Shown piece after piece: positions 7,859-17,500 of a DNA stretch of 36,045 nt. Below the pieces are notes generated by a model. It was not told where the DNA came from. It made no database searches and saw only the letters and a list, made by a program, of their open reading frames with translations. Origin of the DNA: JBAZHE01 sp041652555 (GTDB lineage Bacteria > Patescibacteriota > Patescibacteriia > Patescibacteriales > WJLG01). The DNA is taken from NCBI GenBank assembly GCA_041652555.1, contig JBAZHE010000012.1:1-36045 (forward strand), in the 5' to 3' direction. Within the stretch, counting starts at the first letter, position 1, and each line of letters opens with the position of its first letter. The position numbers and the translations under genes were made by a program.

Positions 7859-8431
7859 ATGTTTGAGCATTTTTTGGCCGGAGAATTAGTTTTTTTATTT
7901 TTGGGAAAATTTCTTGGTTTTAAAATAACTACGCCATTTTTAATTTTTGGCGCTTTTTGCGGTTTCTTCCCCGACCTTTTGAGTTATTTTTTGAACAAGC
8001 AGGTCCGCTATGATAAGTGGTACCACTCGCACCGCGATAATTTTTCTCATTCAATTTTTTTGCCGATCGTATTTTTTGTCGCGACATCTTTTTGGCTTGG
8101 TTGGCAGATGTCTCTTTTGATTTCTCTAGCCATGCTCACTCATCCACTTCTTGACCTCTACGGTTTAGGTTGGGGCGTTAAACTATTTTTACCTTTTTCA
8201 GACGATATTTACAAGCTGTTTCATAAGAAAAAAATACTTTATATTTATGAAAACAACAAAGAAAGAAATAGCGATGTGGAAAAACATCAGAGTAACGATT
8301 GGTTTAGAAATATCTATTTGCGCTTTGGCAAAATGACAGCTATGTCTCTGCCCCATTGGTGGGGAGTATTTGAATGGCTCTCGTTATTAATTTTTATTCT
8401 ATTAGCCATTTATCCGATGCTTGGGAAATGA
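7859..8431 (+). CDS. YdjM/DUF457-like membrane-bound metal-dependent hydrolase
   Basis: 190 residues with about four hydrophobic segments. Family landmarks are FCGFFPDLLS near residue 38, YHSHRDNFSHSI around 60, MLTHPLLDL about 95 and a final C-terminal membrane helix. The conserved PD, HR..SHS and HPxLD groups are the likely metal ligands of the LexA-regulated/putative inner-membrane hydrolase family (PF04307). The substrate of this family is not known to me; a lipid role is often guessed. It stands alone between a strong terminator and a promoter for the next unit. Confidence 0.85.
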   Translation: MFEHFLAGELVFLFLGKFLGFKITTPFLIFGAFCGFFPDLLSYFLNKQVRYDKWYHSHRDNFSHSIFLPIVFFVATSFWLGWQMSLLISLAMLTHPLLDLYGLGWGVKLFLPFSDDIYKLFHKKKILYIYENNKERNSDVEKHQSNDWFRNIYLRFGKMTAMSLPHWWGVFEWLSLLIFILLAIYPMLGK

Positions 8432-8448
8432 AAAGTTTGTGATATAAT
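8421..8448 (+). promoter_or_regulatory. Promoter of the Bro-N remnant
   Basis: TTGGGA (8421-8426), 16-bp spacer, TATAAT (8443-8448) with an upstream TG (8440-8441) as in extended -10 promoters. The -35 lies inside the end of the hydrolase gene. Confidence 0.65.
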
Positions 8449-8546
8449 GAAAGTAGTGTTCTAAATAATTATTAAGATTTATGGCAAACGAAGTAAAAAT
8501 CGCAATTTTTAAAGGCAAGAAAATTAGAAAAAATATTTATCAATCG

Positions 8547-8569
8547 GAGGCTTCGGGAACTATGGCACC
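8547..8569 (+). repeat. Partial copy of a REP-like element (pair of 34304-34340)
   Basis: GAGGCTTCGGGAACTATGGCACC is an exact 23-base match to the reverse complement of 34304-34326 in the clpB leader. Just upstream CAATC (8541-8545) also matches, with a 2-base gap. The outer 5' arm of the palindrome is missing here. Confidence 0.75.
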
Positions 8570-8589
8570 CCCAAGCCACCGAGGAAAAC

Positions 8590-8624
8590 AAAAAATCGCC
8601 AGTGTAATTTCTGACGATTTTTTT
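8590..8624 (+). terminator. Terminator at the end of the Bro-N remnant
   Basis: AAAAAATCG-C-CAG (8590-8602) pairs with CTG-A-CGATTTTTT (8611-8623) around an 8-nt loop with one mismatch, followed by a further T. Confidence 0.8.
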
Positions 8625-8703
8625 ATATTTTATCTTTAAGCCATCTACAAAGCAATTTATCATTTATAGTTTATAATTCATCATTTTCTTTAAGTTATAC
8701 ACA

Positions 8704-8732
8704 TTGTAAGGCCTCTTAACCGCTGATATAAT
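8704..8732 (+). promoter_or_regulatory. Promoter giving a probable leaderless glycosyltransferase mRNA
   Basis: TTGTAA (8704-8709), 17-bp spacer, TATAAT (8727-8732) with TG at 8724-8725. The ATG at 8739 is seven bases after the -10 box, so transcription should begin at or next to the start codon. Confidence 0.75.
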
Positions 8733-8738
8733 AAAACT

Positions 8739-9914
8739 ATGGAAAAAATCAACAAAATTGGTATTGATGCTCGTTTTTATGGATCCTTAGTAGGTAAGGG
8801 TTTGGGGCGTTACATCCAAGAAGTTGTGGATGGGGTTATCAAGATAGACGAAAAAAATAATTATGTTATTTTTTTGAGTCCTGATAATTTTGATGAATTT
8901 CTTCTGTCATCTGAACGCGTAAAAAAGGTTCTGGCACCTTATCGCTGGTATTCCATAGCCGAACAAATCATCATGCCTTGGCTTATTTGGCGGGAAAAAG
9001 TGAATTTAATGCATTTTCCGCATTTTAATGTGCCAATTTTTTGTCCGGTAAAATTTGTCGTCACTATTCATGATTTAATTTTAACTAAATTCCCTACTGT
9101 TAGAGCCTCAACTTTGTCGCCTTTTCTATATAAAATAAAAAATTTATTTTATCGACTGATTATTTGGCGCGCCGTTCAACGGTCAAAAAAAATAATTGCC
9201 GTTTCAGAATTCACCAAAAAAGATATCACTGATAAATTTAAAATCAACCCTAATAAAATAGCCGTCACTTATGAGGGCGTAGCAAACTTGGCACGCGGGC
9301 GCGATTCTCTTTTTGTAAAAAAATTAGATGACAACAAGACACTTTTAAGCTATAATATAATTAATAATTTTATTCTTTATGTCGGCAACGTCTACCCGCA
9401 TAAAAATTTAGAATTTTTACTGGAAGTTTTTAAAAAATTTCACGAAAAAAGACCTGATTTAAAATTGGTTCTGGTCGGCAGGGAAGATTATTTTTATCAA
9501 CGTTTGAAAAAAAAGGCCGAGGAGCTGAATTTGTGGCGCGATGATATCTCCGCCAGCTCGGTAATTTTTCCCGGCTATGTTCTGGATGCCGAATTAGAAG
9601 TTCTTTATCATCAAGCTTTATTTTATATTTTTCCATCACTCTATGAAGGTTTTGGTTTACCAGCTATGGAAGCGATGGCTAAAAGTTGTCCAGTGGCTTC
9701 TTCTAATCGTTCTGCTTTACCGGAAATTTTAGGCGAGGCTGCGCTATATTTTGACCCGGAAAGTTTTTCCGATACTTTAGAAAAAATGGAAAAAATAGCC
9801 GACGACGAAGACTTACGAGAAATCTTGCGGAAAAAGGGACGGGAACAAATTAAAAAATATAATTGGTGGGAATGCTCCCGTCAAACACTGGATATTTATA
9901 GGCAAATTCTATGA
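8739..9914 (+). CDS. Glycosyltransferase family 4 (GT-B)
   Basis: 391 residues. The N-lobe starts with KIGIDARFYG and GLGRYIQEVV; the sequence VVTIHDLI and the following KIIAVSEFTKKD are typical of GT4. The C-lobe holds ILYVGNVYPHKN, LKLVLVGRED, and the donor-binding signature LYEGFGLPAMEAMA near residue 300 followed by SALPEILGEAALYFDP. It should transfer a sugar from a nucleotide-activated donor to a lipid-linked or surface glycan at the inner face of the membrane; donor and acceptor cannot be told. Its TGA overlaps the ATG of the DUF4012 gene (ATGA), so the two are translationally coupled. It is probably the lead gene of the envelope operon. Confidence 0.92.
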   Translation: MEKINKIGIDARFYGSLVGKGLGRYIQEVVDGVIKIDEKNNYVIFLSPDNFDEFLLSSERVKKVLAPYRWYSIAEQIIMPWLIWREKVNLMHFPHFNVPIFCPVKFVVTIHDLILTKFPTVRASTLSPFLYKIKNLFYRLIIWRAVQRSKKIIAVSEFTKKDITDKFKINPNKIAVTYEGVANLARGRDSLFVKKLDDNKTLLSYNIINNFILYVGNVYPHKNLEFLLEVFKKFHEKRPDLKLVLVGREDYFYQRLKKKAEELNLWRDDISASSVIFPGYVLDAELEVLYHQALFYIFPSLYEGFGLPAMEAMAKSCPVASSNRSALPEILGEAALYFDPESFSDTLEKMEKIADDEDLREILRKKGREQIKKYNWWECSRQTLDIYRQIL

Positions 9915-12505
9915 ATAAAACCCATCTTGTCGGCCGTGTGGTTGACTTGAAAAAAATAAACAAAGAAAAAGTGGAAGATAAAACAGCCGTTAAAAAATCA
10001 GCTGGTTTTTCTATTTCCCTGTCGTTATTTCTTGGACGGCCAAAAAAATCGCCGACGATTAAAACTAATTTTTTAAAAAGCTACAAAGATTGGCAAAAAC
10101 GCGAAGAATTTATTGAAAATGAATTCTGGCAAGAATTTGCCACCACAGAAAAGACAGCAGAAAAAGCCATTAAATCAGCCAGTGGGTTATTTTTTATCAG
10201 CCGATTTATTGTTATTTTAATAAAAAGACTCTTGAAAATATTTTTTAGTGCACGGAAAAAATCCAAACCAATTTTGATTTTTAAAAAAGAGAAAAGGGAA
10301 AAAAAATTTGGTTTAGCCTACTTTTTCGGCATAATAGGTTTTTTCTTTCTTTTAATCAAAAGTTTATTTTTCAGCCCTTCTAATGATAATTATTTTTGCC
10401 GCGAAGCTCTTTTGAAAAAGGCTGGGCGGCGGAGCTTTCGGCCATTAAAAAATGCGCTAGTTTTTTTTATTTTGGCTGCAGCCGTGCTTCTACCTTTTAA
10501 AGCCGCCGGTTATTTGCGTGTTTTAAAAATTGATGAAGCGCGCGCTAAAGTTGTGAGCGCTTCTGAGCGAGCGATTGCTAATTTGCGTTTAGCGGCTGGA
10601 GCGGCTGAGAGTTTTGATTTGCCGGCCGCAGAAGAAAATTTTGGTTCTGCCAAAGAAAATTTCAGCGCCGCCAAGGAAGAATTAGCTGATATAAACAGTT
10701 TGCTTTTAGGCCTAGGAAAATATGCGCCAAATGAAGAAATCCGTCTGGCTTCTTACGGCCGGGAAATAATTTCCGCCGGTGAGGCTGCCGCGAGTGCCGG
10801 AGAAAATTTAAGCCAAGCCGGTGATATTTTTGTTTCCGCCACTCGCGAAGGAAAAACTTTTTCCGAAGCCATAAATGATTTTATTGTTTGTGAAAAAAAG
10901 GCGCTAAACGATATTAATTCTTTAAATTCTTACCTGGAAAAAATTGACCGCAAAGCCTTACCAGTTGATTATCGCCAAAATTTTGATTTGTTGAAAGAAA
11001 AAGGTGAAGACTTAAAAATAATTTTATCCGGAACAATAGAGCTACTGGGAAAGCTTAATATCTTTTTAGGAGCGGAAAGTGATAAAAGATATTTGTTTGT
11101 TTTTGAAAATAACCGAGAAATGCGGGCTACTGGTGGGTTTATCGGCAGTTTCGCGTTGGTTGATTTTTCCCGCGGACGCTTAAAGAATATAGAGGTGCCA
11201 CCAGGTGGAAGCTATGATACGGAAGGTGGCTTGCTAAAAAAGATAATTTCACCCGAGCCTTTATGGTTAGTTAATCCGCTTTGGCATTTTTGGGATGCTA
11301 ATTGGTGGCCGGACTGGAAGATTAGCGCCAAAAAACTCGCCTGGTTTTATGAAAAAAGTGACGGTCCGACAGTTGACGGCGTGGTTGCCTTTACTCCGAC
11401 AGTTCTAGAGAATCTTTTAAAAACGACCGGTCCGATTGATATGACCCAAAAGTATGGAGTGGTTATGGATTCGGAAAATCTTTGGGAAAATTTAAGAGTG
11501 ATTATAGAAAAAGAAAAAACCGCTGAAGCCTCTGTTTCTTATGAATTGGCCGAAAAAAAGCCGAAAAAAATTGTCGGTGAACTATTTTCCGTAATTTTAT
11601 CGGAATTGCCAAAAAGAATAGATAAAGAAAAGGCGATTGATTTGTTTTTGGGTGTTACCAAAAACCTTGAAGAAAAACAAATTCTTTTATATTTTAATGA
11701 TGATAAATTGCAGACTGAGGCGGAAAAAAATAATTTTGCCGGCCGAATTAGGGAATCCAGCAAGGATTATTTGATGGTCGTCAATACTAATATTGCCGGT
11801 GGAAAAAGTGACGGCAAAATGAAAGAAGAAATAAGTCATCAAGCAGAAATTTTGGCAGATGGTTCTGTGATTAATACGCTTACTATTAAAAGAATTCATC
11901 AAGGACAACCAACTGAACAATTTTATGGCGTCCGCAACGTGAATTGGATGAGAATTTACGTCCCCTTAGGCAGTCAACTTTTAGAAGCTTCTGGCTTCCG
12001 GGGGCCTGATCCGATTTATTTCAGCTTACCGGAAGAGGGTTGGAAAAAAGACATAGACGTCGTTTATGAAGAAGGGGATAACGCGATAATTGATAAGGAA
12101 AATCTTAATACTAAAATTTATAAAGAATCTGGTAAAACGGTTTTTGCCAATTGGAGTATGATTGATCCTGGGCAAGAGGCGGTTATCGTTTTAAAATATA
12201 AGTTGCCGTTTAAGCTGGAAAAAAAGATTGTTGCAGTTGAGAAAAAGAGCCTTTTGGATTGGGCTTTAGAAAAAACCGGGCAAAAAAAAGAAAAAAAAGA
12301 TCTGTTTATCTATTCTCTTTTGGCGCAAAAGCAAGCAGGATCGTTATTCACGTCACTTGATTCATCTTTAATAGTGGCACCGGAATTTAATATTTCTTGG
12401 CAATATCCGGAAAATTCAAGCGGAGAATTAACAAAACTTTTTTCAGGCGACTTAGCAACCGATATTTATGTGGCGGTTATTTTGGAAAAAGATAAGCTCC
12501 AATAA
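9911..12505 (+). CDS. DUF4012 membrane-anchored surface protein
   Basis: 864 residues. An N-terminal basic cytoplasmic region (1-130) is followed by hydrophobic segments at about 133-154 and 181-201, then an Ala/Glu-rich helical stretch (210-285) and the DUF4012 core at about 390-545, recognised by RYLFVFENNREMRATGGFIG, the PPGG segment, DANWWPDW and GVVAFTPTVLENLLK. The C-terminal 300 residues are likely beta-rich. DUF4012 proteins are common in CPR and Actinobacteria beside sugar transferases; part of the core resembles LCP domains, so a role in glycopolymer handling is a reasonable inference. The long cytoplasmic extension is notable. It overlaps the preceding gene by 4 bases and is followed 7 bases later by the next one. 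Confidence 0.9.
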   Translation: MNKTHLVGRVVDLKKINKEKVEDKTAVKKSAGFSISLSLFLGRPKKSPTIKTNFLKSYKDWQKREEFIENEFWQEFATTEKTAEKAIKSASGLFFISRFIVILIKRLLKIFFSARKKSKPILIFKKEKREKKFGLAYFFGIIGFFFLLIKSLFFSPSNDNYFCREALLKKAGRRSFRPLKNALVFFILAAAVLLPFKAAGYLRVLKIDEARAKVVSASERAIANLRLAAGAAESFDLPAAEENFGSAKENFSAAKEELADINSLLLGLGKYAPNEEIRLASYGREIISAGEAAASAGENLSQAGDIFVSATREGKTFSEAINDFIVCEKKALNDINSLNSYLEKIDRKALPVDYRQNFDLLKEKGEDLKIILSGTIELLGKLNIFLGAESDKRYLFVFENNREMRATGGFIGSFALVDFSRGRLKNIEVPPGGSYDTEGGLLKKIISPEPLWLVNPLWHFWDANWWPDWKISAKKLAWFYEKSDGPTVDGVVAFTPTVLENLLKTTGPIDMTQKYGVVMDSENLWENLRVIIEKEKTAEASVSYELAEKKPKKIVGELFSVILSELPKRIDKEKAIDLFLGVTKNLEEKQILLYFNDDKLQTEAEKNNFAGRIRESSKDYLMVVNTNIAGGKSDGKMKEEISHQAEILADGSVINTLTIKRIHQGQPTEQFYGVRNVNWMRIYVPLGSQLLEASGFRGPDPIYFSLPEEGWKKDIDVVYEEGDNAIIDKENLNTKIYKESGKTVFANWSMIDPGQEAVIVLKYKLPFKLEKKIVAVEKKSLLDWALEKTGQKKEKKDLFIYSLLAQKQAGSLFTSLDSSLIVAPEFNISWQYPENSSGELTKLFSGDLATDIYVAVILEKDKLQ

Positions 12506-12512
12506 AAAATTT

Positions 12513-14477
12513 ATGCCTACTAAAATAAAAGTTAGATCCAACAATACTGAGCGCTCTGAATCGGAAGAGGGGTTGGCTCTAAATCGTGAACGTTCACGCC
12601 ATAAAGATAAAAATCAACGCGCTGAAGACATTGAAGACAGTTTGTTGGAAATTTATCGCGATGGTCAAGGCAATAAGATAGCCGTTGACCGTTTGAAAAT
12701 AAAGCGCAAACAAGGGTTTGTTTTTTGGTTTTTTAATTTTCTAGTTTTTGGCTTGATTGCTATCGTCGTTGCGTTAGGGCTTTATTATTACTTAATTTAT
12801 GGGAAAAATAAAGATTCCTCGTCTTTAATTTTAGAAATAGATTCCTCTGAAACGGTGATGGTTGGAGAAGAATTTTATTACACAATCAAATACCACAATC
12901 CGGAATATGTCGCTTTAAAAAATGCGATTTTGAAAGTTTACTATCCAGAAAAATTTATTTATCTGGAGTCTTCTTTAAATCCAAGTGAAGGAAATGATTT
13001 CTGGAATTTAGGTAAAATTAACGCTCGCTCTGATGGCGAATTAAAAATTAAAGGGAAAATAATTGACCAGTCCAAATCATCCGCCATAATTCTCGCTAAA
13101 ATCACTTATATTCCGGAAAATTTTTCTAGCGAATTCAAGAAAGAAGCTTCACGTGGTTTAACAATTTCTAGCGCCGGCTTTGAAACTATTTTTGATTATT
13201 CCAATACCGCCTTGGTTGGTGAGCAAGGGGAAATAAAAATAACTTTTAAGCCGGAAGAAAAAAATTATCTGCCTGATTTTATAATCCGTCTTGAAAAAGA
13301 TAAAAATATTGAAATAAAAAATACGATTGTCGGCGATGAGAAAAAAGATGTCGAAGGTGGCTTTAAGGCGGAAAAAATTAAGGAGGCTGAACAAGACTCC
13401 TGGTTAATTTCCAAACTATCACACGAAGACAGTCTGGAAATTATTTATAAAATTAAGGATAAAATTAGCGATAAGCAAGATTTAAAAATATTTTTAGAAG
13501 AAAACATTAGTGACAAAAAATATATTTTCTTGGAAAAAAAATTATCTTTAGAAATAATAAAAAGCGATCTTAATTTAACTTTAACAATGAACGACTCGCA
13601 ATCCGATCGTCCGGTTAATTTTGGCGATCGCCTAGATTATTCATTGTCTTATACCAATAAAGGAGAGGTGACAATGAAAAATGTTTCTTTAAGTATTATT
13701 TTAGAGAGTGATTTTCTGGATTGGACAACCTTGGAAGACGCTAAACGCGGACACGAAAGAGGAAATATGATTACTTGGACAAAAACTGAAATTCCAGCTC
13801 TAGAAGAAATAGCTGTTAATAAAAGTGGCTCCATTAATTTTTCCATAGAAGTTTTACCTTTCAAAGAAGGGGATGTTGGCAAAGATTTTAAAGTTTCAAC
13901 TTACGGGGAATATCACCTCAGCTTATCTGACAAAAGCACAACTACGACGGAAAATATTGATAACCGTAGCAATACTATTGTAAGCCGGCTTAACAGTGAT
14001 TTAGGCTTCCGCGTTGAAGCGCGTTATTTTAATGAAAACAACATGCCGGTTGGCAATGGGCCTTTACCGCCAAAAGTTGAAGAAAAAACCAGTTTTAAAA
14101 TTTATTGGGCGGTCAGTAATAACCTCCATGATTTAAGTGAGACTAAAGTGGAAACAACCTTGCCGGAAGGAGTAGTCTGGGATGACCATAATCGCACTTC
14201 GGTCGGAACATTAAGCTATGACGAGGCTTCCAATAAAGTTATTTGGCAAATTGGACGCTTGCCGATAACGGTTTTTCGTGCCGACGCTGAATTTAACATT
14301 TCTTTAACTCCTAGAGAAGAAGACCGCAATAAAATAATGATTGTTTTAAGTAATACGACGATTAGCGCTAAAGATTCAATAACAGAATCTTTAATAGAAA
14401 AAACTTCCGCGCCAAAAACCACTAAACTAGAAGATGACGAGATTGCCAACATGTCTAGCGACGGCGTAGTGAGATAG
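12513..14477 (+). CDS. Single-pass surface protein with DUF11-like beta-sandwich repeats
   Basis: I choose the ATG at 12513 (654 residues), seven bases after the DUF4012 stop, over an upstream in-frame ATG at 12468 that lies inside the DUF4012 gene. The first 65 residues are charged and cytoplasmic, followed by one membrane helix (about 69-97). Outside are several beta-sandwich units: GEEFYYTIKYHNPEYVALKN, then FGDRLDYSLSYTNKGEVTMKN, then FKIYWAVSNNLHDLSETKV, each resembling the DUF11/CARDB style where a conserved-looking Y-x-N-x-(G/S) strand repeats. Such proteins serve as wall or surface scaffolds. The tail is Thr/Asp-rich with no sortase motif. There is no enzymatic motif. Likely co-transcribed with the DUF4012 gene. 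Confidence 0.72.
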   Translation: MPTKIKVRSNNTERSESEEGLALNRERSRHKDKNQRAEDIEDSLLEIYRDGQGNKIAVDRLKIKRKQGFVFWFFNFLVFGLIAIVVALGLYYYLIYGKNKDSSSLILEIDSSETVMVGEEFYYTIKYHNPEYVALKNAILKVYYPEKFIYLESSLNPSEGNDFWNLGKINARSDGELKIKGKIIDQSKSSAIILAKITYIPENFSSEFKKEASRGLTISSAGFETIFDYSNTALVGEQGEIKITFKPEEKNYLPDFIIRLEKDKNIEIKNTIVGDEKKDVEGGFKAEKIKEAEQDSWLISKLSHEDSLEIIYKIKDKISDKQDLKIFLEENISDKKYIFLEKKLSLEIIKSDLNLTLTMNDSQSDRPVNFGDRLDYSLSYTNKGEVTMKNVSLSIILESDFLDWTTLEDAKRGHERGNMITWTKTEIPALEEIAVNKSGSINFSIEVLPFKEGDVGKDFKVSTYGEYHLSLSDKSTTTTENIDNRSNTIVSRLNSDLGFRVEARYFNENNMPVGNGPLPPKVEEKTSFKIYWAVSNNLHDLSETKVETTLPEGVVWDDHNRTSVGTLSYDEASNKVIWQIGRLPITVFRADAEFNISLTPREEDRNKIMIVLSNTTISAKDSITESLIEKTSAPKTTKLEDDEIANMSSDGVVR

Positions 14478-14486
14478 AGATTTTTA

Positions 14487-14495
14487 TGTTATAAT
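14487..14495 (+). promoter_or_regulatory. Extended -10 promoter of the VWA surface-protein gene
   Basis: TGTTATAAT (14487-14495) with no clear -35. The ATG at 14505 is nine bases after the box, so the RNA leader would be about 3 nt or absent. Confidence 0.6.
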
Positions 14496-14504
14496 ATAAT
14501 TATT

Positions 14505-17500
14505 ATGAAAAAAATAAAACTTTTTAAAATTTCTTTTCTAATTTTCTTTGGACTTTTGCTGTTTATTTTTTCTAGTGCTAACCGGTTGGAAACAGTTTTT
14601 GCCAAAAACGGCGATGCTTTGGCCGTAAGAGTTATTCCCAATCCGGATTTTTATAGTCCGCTAACTTGGTATTATAAGCAAGGTTTTAAAGGAACTCCAA
14701 TCGCCTTAAAAGTTGACGGCTACGAAGCGATTCGCGATGGTCGCACAGTTTATGTTAATGTTGCCAATATTGACGACAAGGGGACACCGAATAATTATTC
14801 AGATGATAGTTTTTATACCAATATTTATCTTATTTCTTATAACCAAGAAGCGGCACCAGAGATTATTTCAGTCCTTGATCAAATATTAGCTCACTGGAAA
14901 TTTAATATTAATTTAACCGAACCGGGAAATTGTTTCAACCAAGATAAAACAGAAAAATGTTTGACTGACGCCGATTGTGACACTAGTGGTTTTTGCGACA
15001 GTTTAAAAGCGAAATTAACCAGAGATGCTAAACGCCTAGGCGATGTGGTTGATTTGCGCGCCAAAGTAGAGACTTATAAAATAAATAATGGCTTTTACCC
15101 TAAGCTTTCTTCTGGTACTTATATTAACGGGGCCACAGTTTCAACTTGGCCGTCTTGGAATTCGGAATTCGCCTCAACTCTGGGCGGAAATTTACCGCTT
15201 GACCCCATAAATCAGCTTGGCGATTGCGGCGCTGGAAATTATGACAAGAAAACTTGTTGGAACGATCAAGATAAAATTTTTGCCGACCCTAATCCGGCTA
15301 ATAGTATTTTTGAATTGCCAAACGGATCTAAGGCTCTTATTTATTCTGTTGACAGCCGCGCGCAAAATTATACTGTCTGCGCTTATATGGAATCAGGATT
15401 TTTAGTCGGCAATCAAGTGGGTGCTTGTTATGGCGGAGTTTCTTTTAACGATCCGCCGGAAATTAATTGCGGCGAAATGATCGGCTTAACAGGGCAGTCA
15501 TTTGCCGGTTATGTAAACGCCAACGATCCGGAAGGGGATAAATTTTCTCTTACAGTGCAAAATCAAACAACACTAAACACTGCTGGATTTACAATTTCCT
15601 CAGTCGCCGGTTCGCAGGAATTATCTATTAAAGCCGCTTCTCCTGTGGCTGGAAATTATAATGTTAACGTAGTTGCCACTCCGGCCAATGGAGGACCATC
15701 AACTAGTGAAACTTGCCAAATTAAAATAAGCTCCGAGGCTTTTATTATTTATCCAATTTCCAATAAGCGCCAGATAGTTAATAAGCCGGTGGCGGTCTCC
15801 ATTTACGCCAATAATTCCAACGGAGATTATGCCGGGTTAGGATTCAATATTACTGCTTCAGATAATCAACCGCTATCTTGCGTGCCAAAAATAATCAGTG
15901 ATGGTCGAGCAAAATGTGACATAACCATTATTAGTAACACTACTAAAGTAATAACAATTACTGTTATGGCGACAAATAACGCCAGTAGTGCCATATCTCC
16001 TCAGCAATTTACTGTAGAGTTTTATAATAATCCGCCAGTTCTTGCTCCAACTGTTTGTGCCAAAACTATTCGCGTCGGACAAAATTATTCCTGTGATTTT
16101 AATTTTTCCGATCCCGATGGCGACGGTATTGGCGGTTGCAATTCTGATAATATCCCCAATGGACTTTTCTTTTATCCAGTGCCAAGTAAGCCGATTTGTC
16201 GCTTAGAAGGCTCAGCTGTCGCCACTGGCACTTATTCCATGCTTCTTAGCGCCTATGATCAGAATGGCGCAGAAAGTAAACAGCTTAATTCACAGCTTTT
16301 AGTAACTGACTATTGCGGCGACGGCAAGAAACAAGAACCTAATTCGGAAGGTAAAGACGGACGCAATGGTGATGGCTACGAAGATTGCGATTGTGGCCCA
16401 CTGATCAGTGGAAAATTGTATTGTTATGAGTCCGCGAATTATGGCTATGTTCCAAAAAGTTCCAACTATGGCGTTCCAAAACCGGAAGAATCTAGCTCGG
16501 CTTGGCAGTATGACTGTAAAACTTCTTGTGCTTCGGCCAATGCCGGTTTTTGTGACGACGGCGTAGTGCAGACTAAATACGGCGAAGAATGCGATTTTGG
16601 CGGTGACGTATCTTGCTGTATTAATTGTAAATTCACAACTCAACCAACAGTAAAAAGCAATCCTCTTCCAGAAGATAAGACTTTAGCAGTCGGAATGTCT
16701 ACGAGTGTTGGCCTGCCTCTTAGTCGCGGAATAACCGGCGGTAATTTTAATGCCACTGTTTATATGAATGATATTTCCGATAAAACCGGTCCGGCGATTG
16801 TTTTTGCGGTTGACGCTTCTTATTTAGCCAAATTTAATATTAATGATTTAAAAGTAGTAGTAAACAATTTTTTAGCATCACTTTACGAAGCCAGTAGTGC
16901 TAATAATGCTAATGTCTATGTTAGTTCTTTTGCCTTTGGAGATTGCGGCGGCGATTCCATCTGTAATTTATTTAAGCAATATCCGGCCACCGGCTACGAA
17001 GGACTGGCTAATTTTAAGAATTTCACTACTGCTCAGGAGGGATATCAAAACTATACAGAGGCTGCTTCTTCTCTGGAAAACATGATTTATTATGGCGACA
17101 CAACTTACGGTAGCGGTCCTGCCGGTAATAGTTCTGGCGGCGTTTATGGTTTTGCCAAAGCCAGAGAGATGCTGGCGGCTTGCGATTCAAAATGCGGCAC
17201 TGTGGCCAATCCAACCTGTGTTCCTAATCCACAATGCCAAGGTGCGACTGAAAAATATTTGGTTTTTTTAAGTGATGGTGTTGATGTTTCTGCGGCAGAT
17301 ACAGAAGCGGCCGCAGCCAAAGCCGCCGGGATAAAGATTTATACCATGGTCTTTACTCATCGGGCAGACGGCGCGACTAATATGTGTCGCTGGTCAAGTG
17401 ATTATGATTATTCTACTAAAACCTATATTTATCCTTGCGCTTCCGGGCATTATTCTTTTGGAAGGTATGGCAGTACGTTCAATCCAATAGATGAGGCTAA

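Larger units (their letters stand above)
8481..8639 (+). pseudogene. Bro-N/antirepressor-type gene remnant, cut by a REP-like sequence
   Basis: The ORF begins MANEVKIAIFKGKKIRK, which I recognise as the usual start of CPR Bro-N (BRO family, phage antirepressor-like) proteins, where the next part normally reads xxxNEWWF..DV. Here, after about 21 residues, the sequence passes straight into the 23-base repeat shared with the clpB leader (8547-8569), and the frame then runs 52 codons to a TAA over non-homologous sequence that includes a terminator. The rest of the Bro-N domain (some 80 residues or more) is missing. The promoter is intact, so a short transcript may still be made. The likely history is a decayed regulator gene; a functional short peptide cannot be excluded. 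Confidence 0.6.

Noticed and set aside
8472..8663. 63-codon minus-strand ORF over the Bro-N remnant
   Set aside because: It reads through a terminator and the repeat; no start signals.
16299..16643. 114-codon minus-strand ORF
   Set aside because: Antisense to the large surface-protein gene with no signal for expression; a codon-bias shadow.
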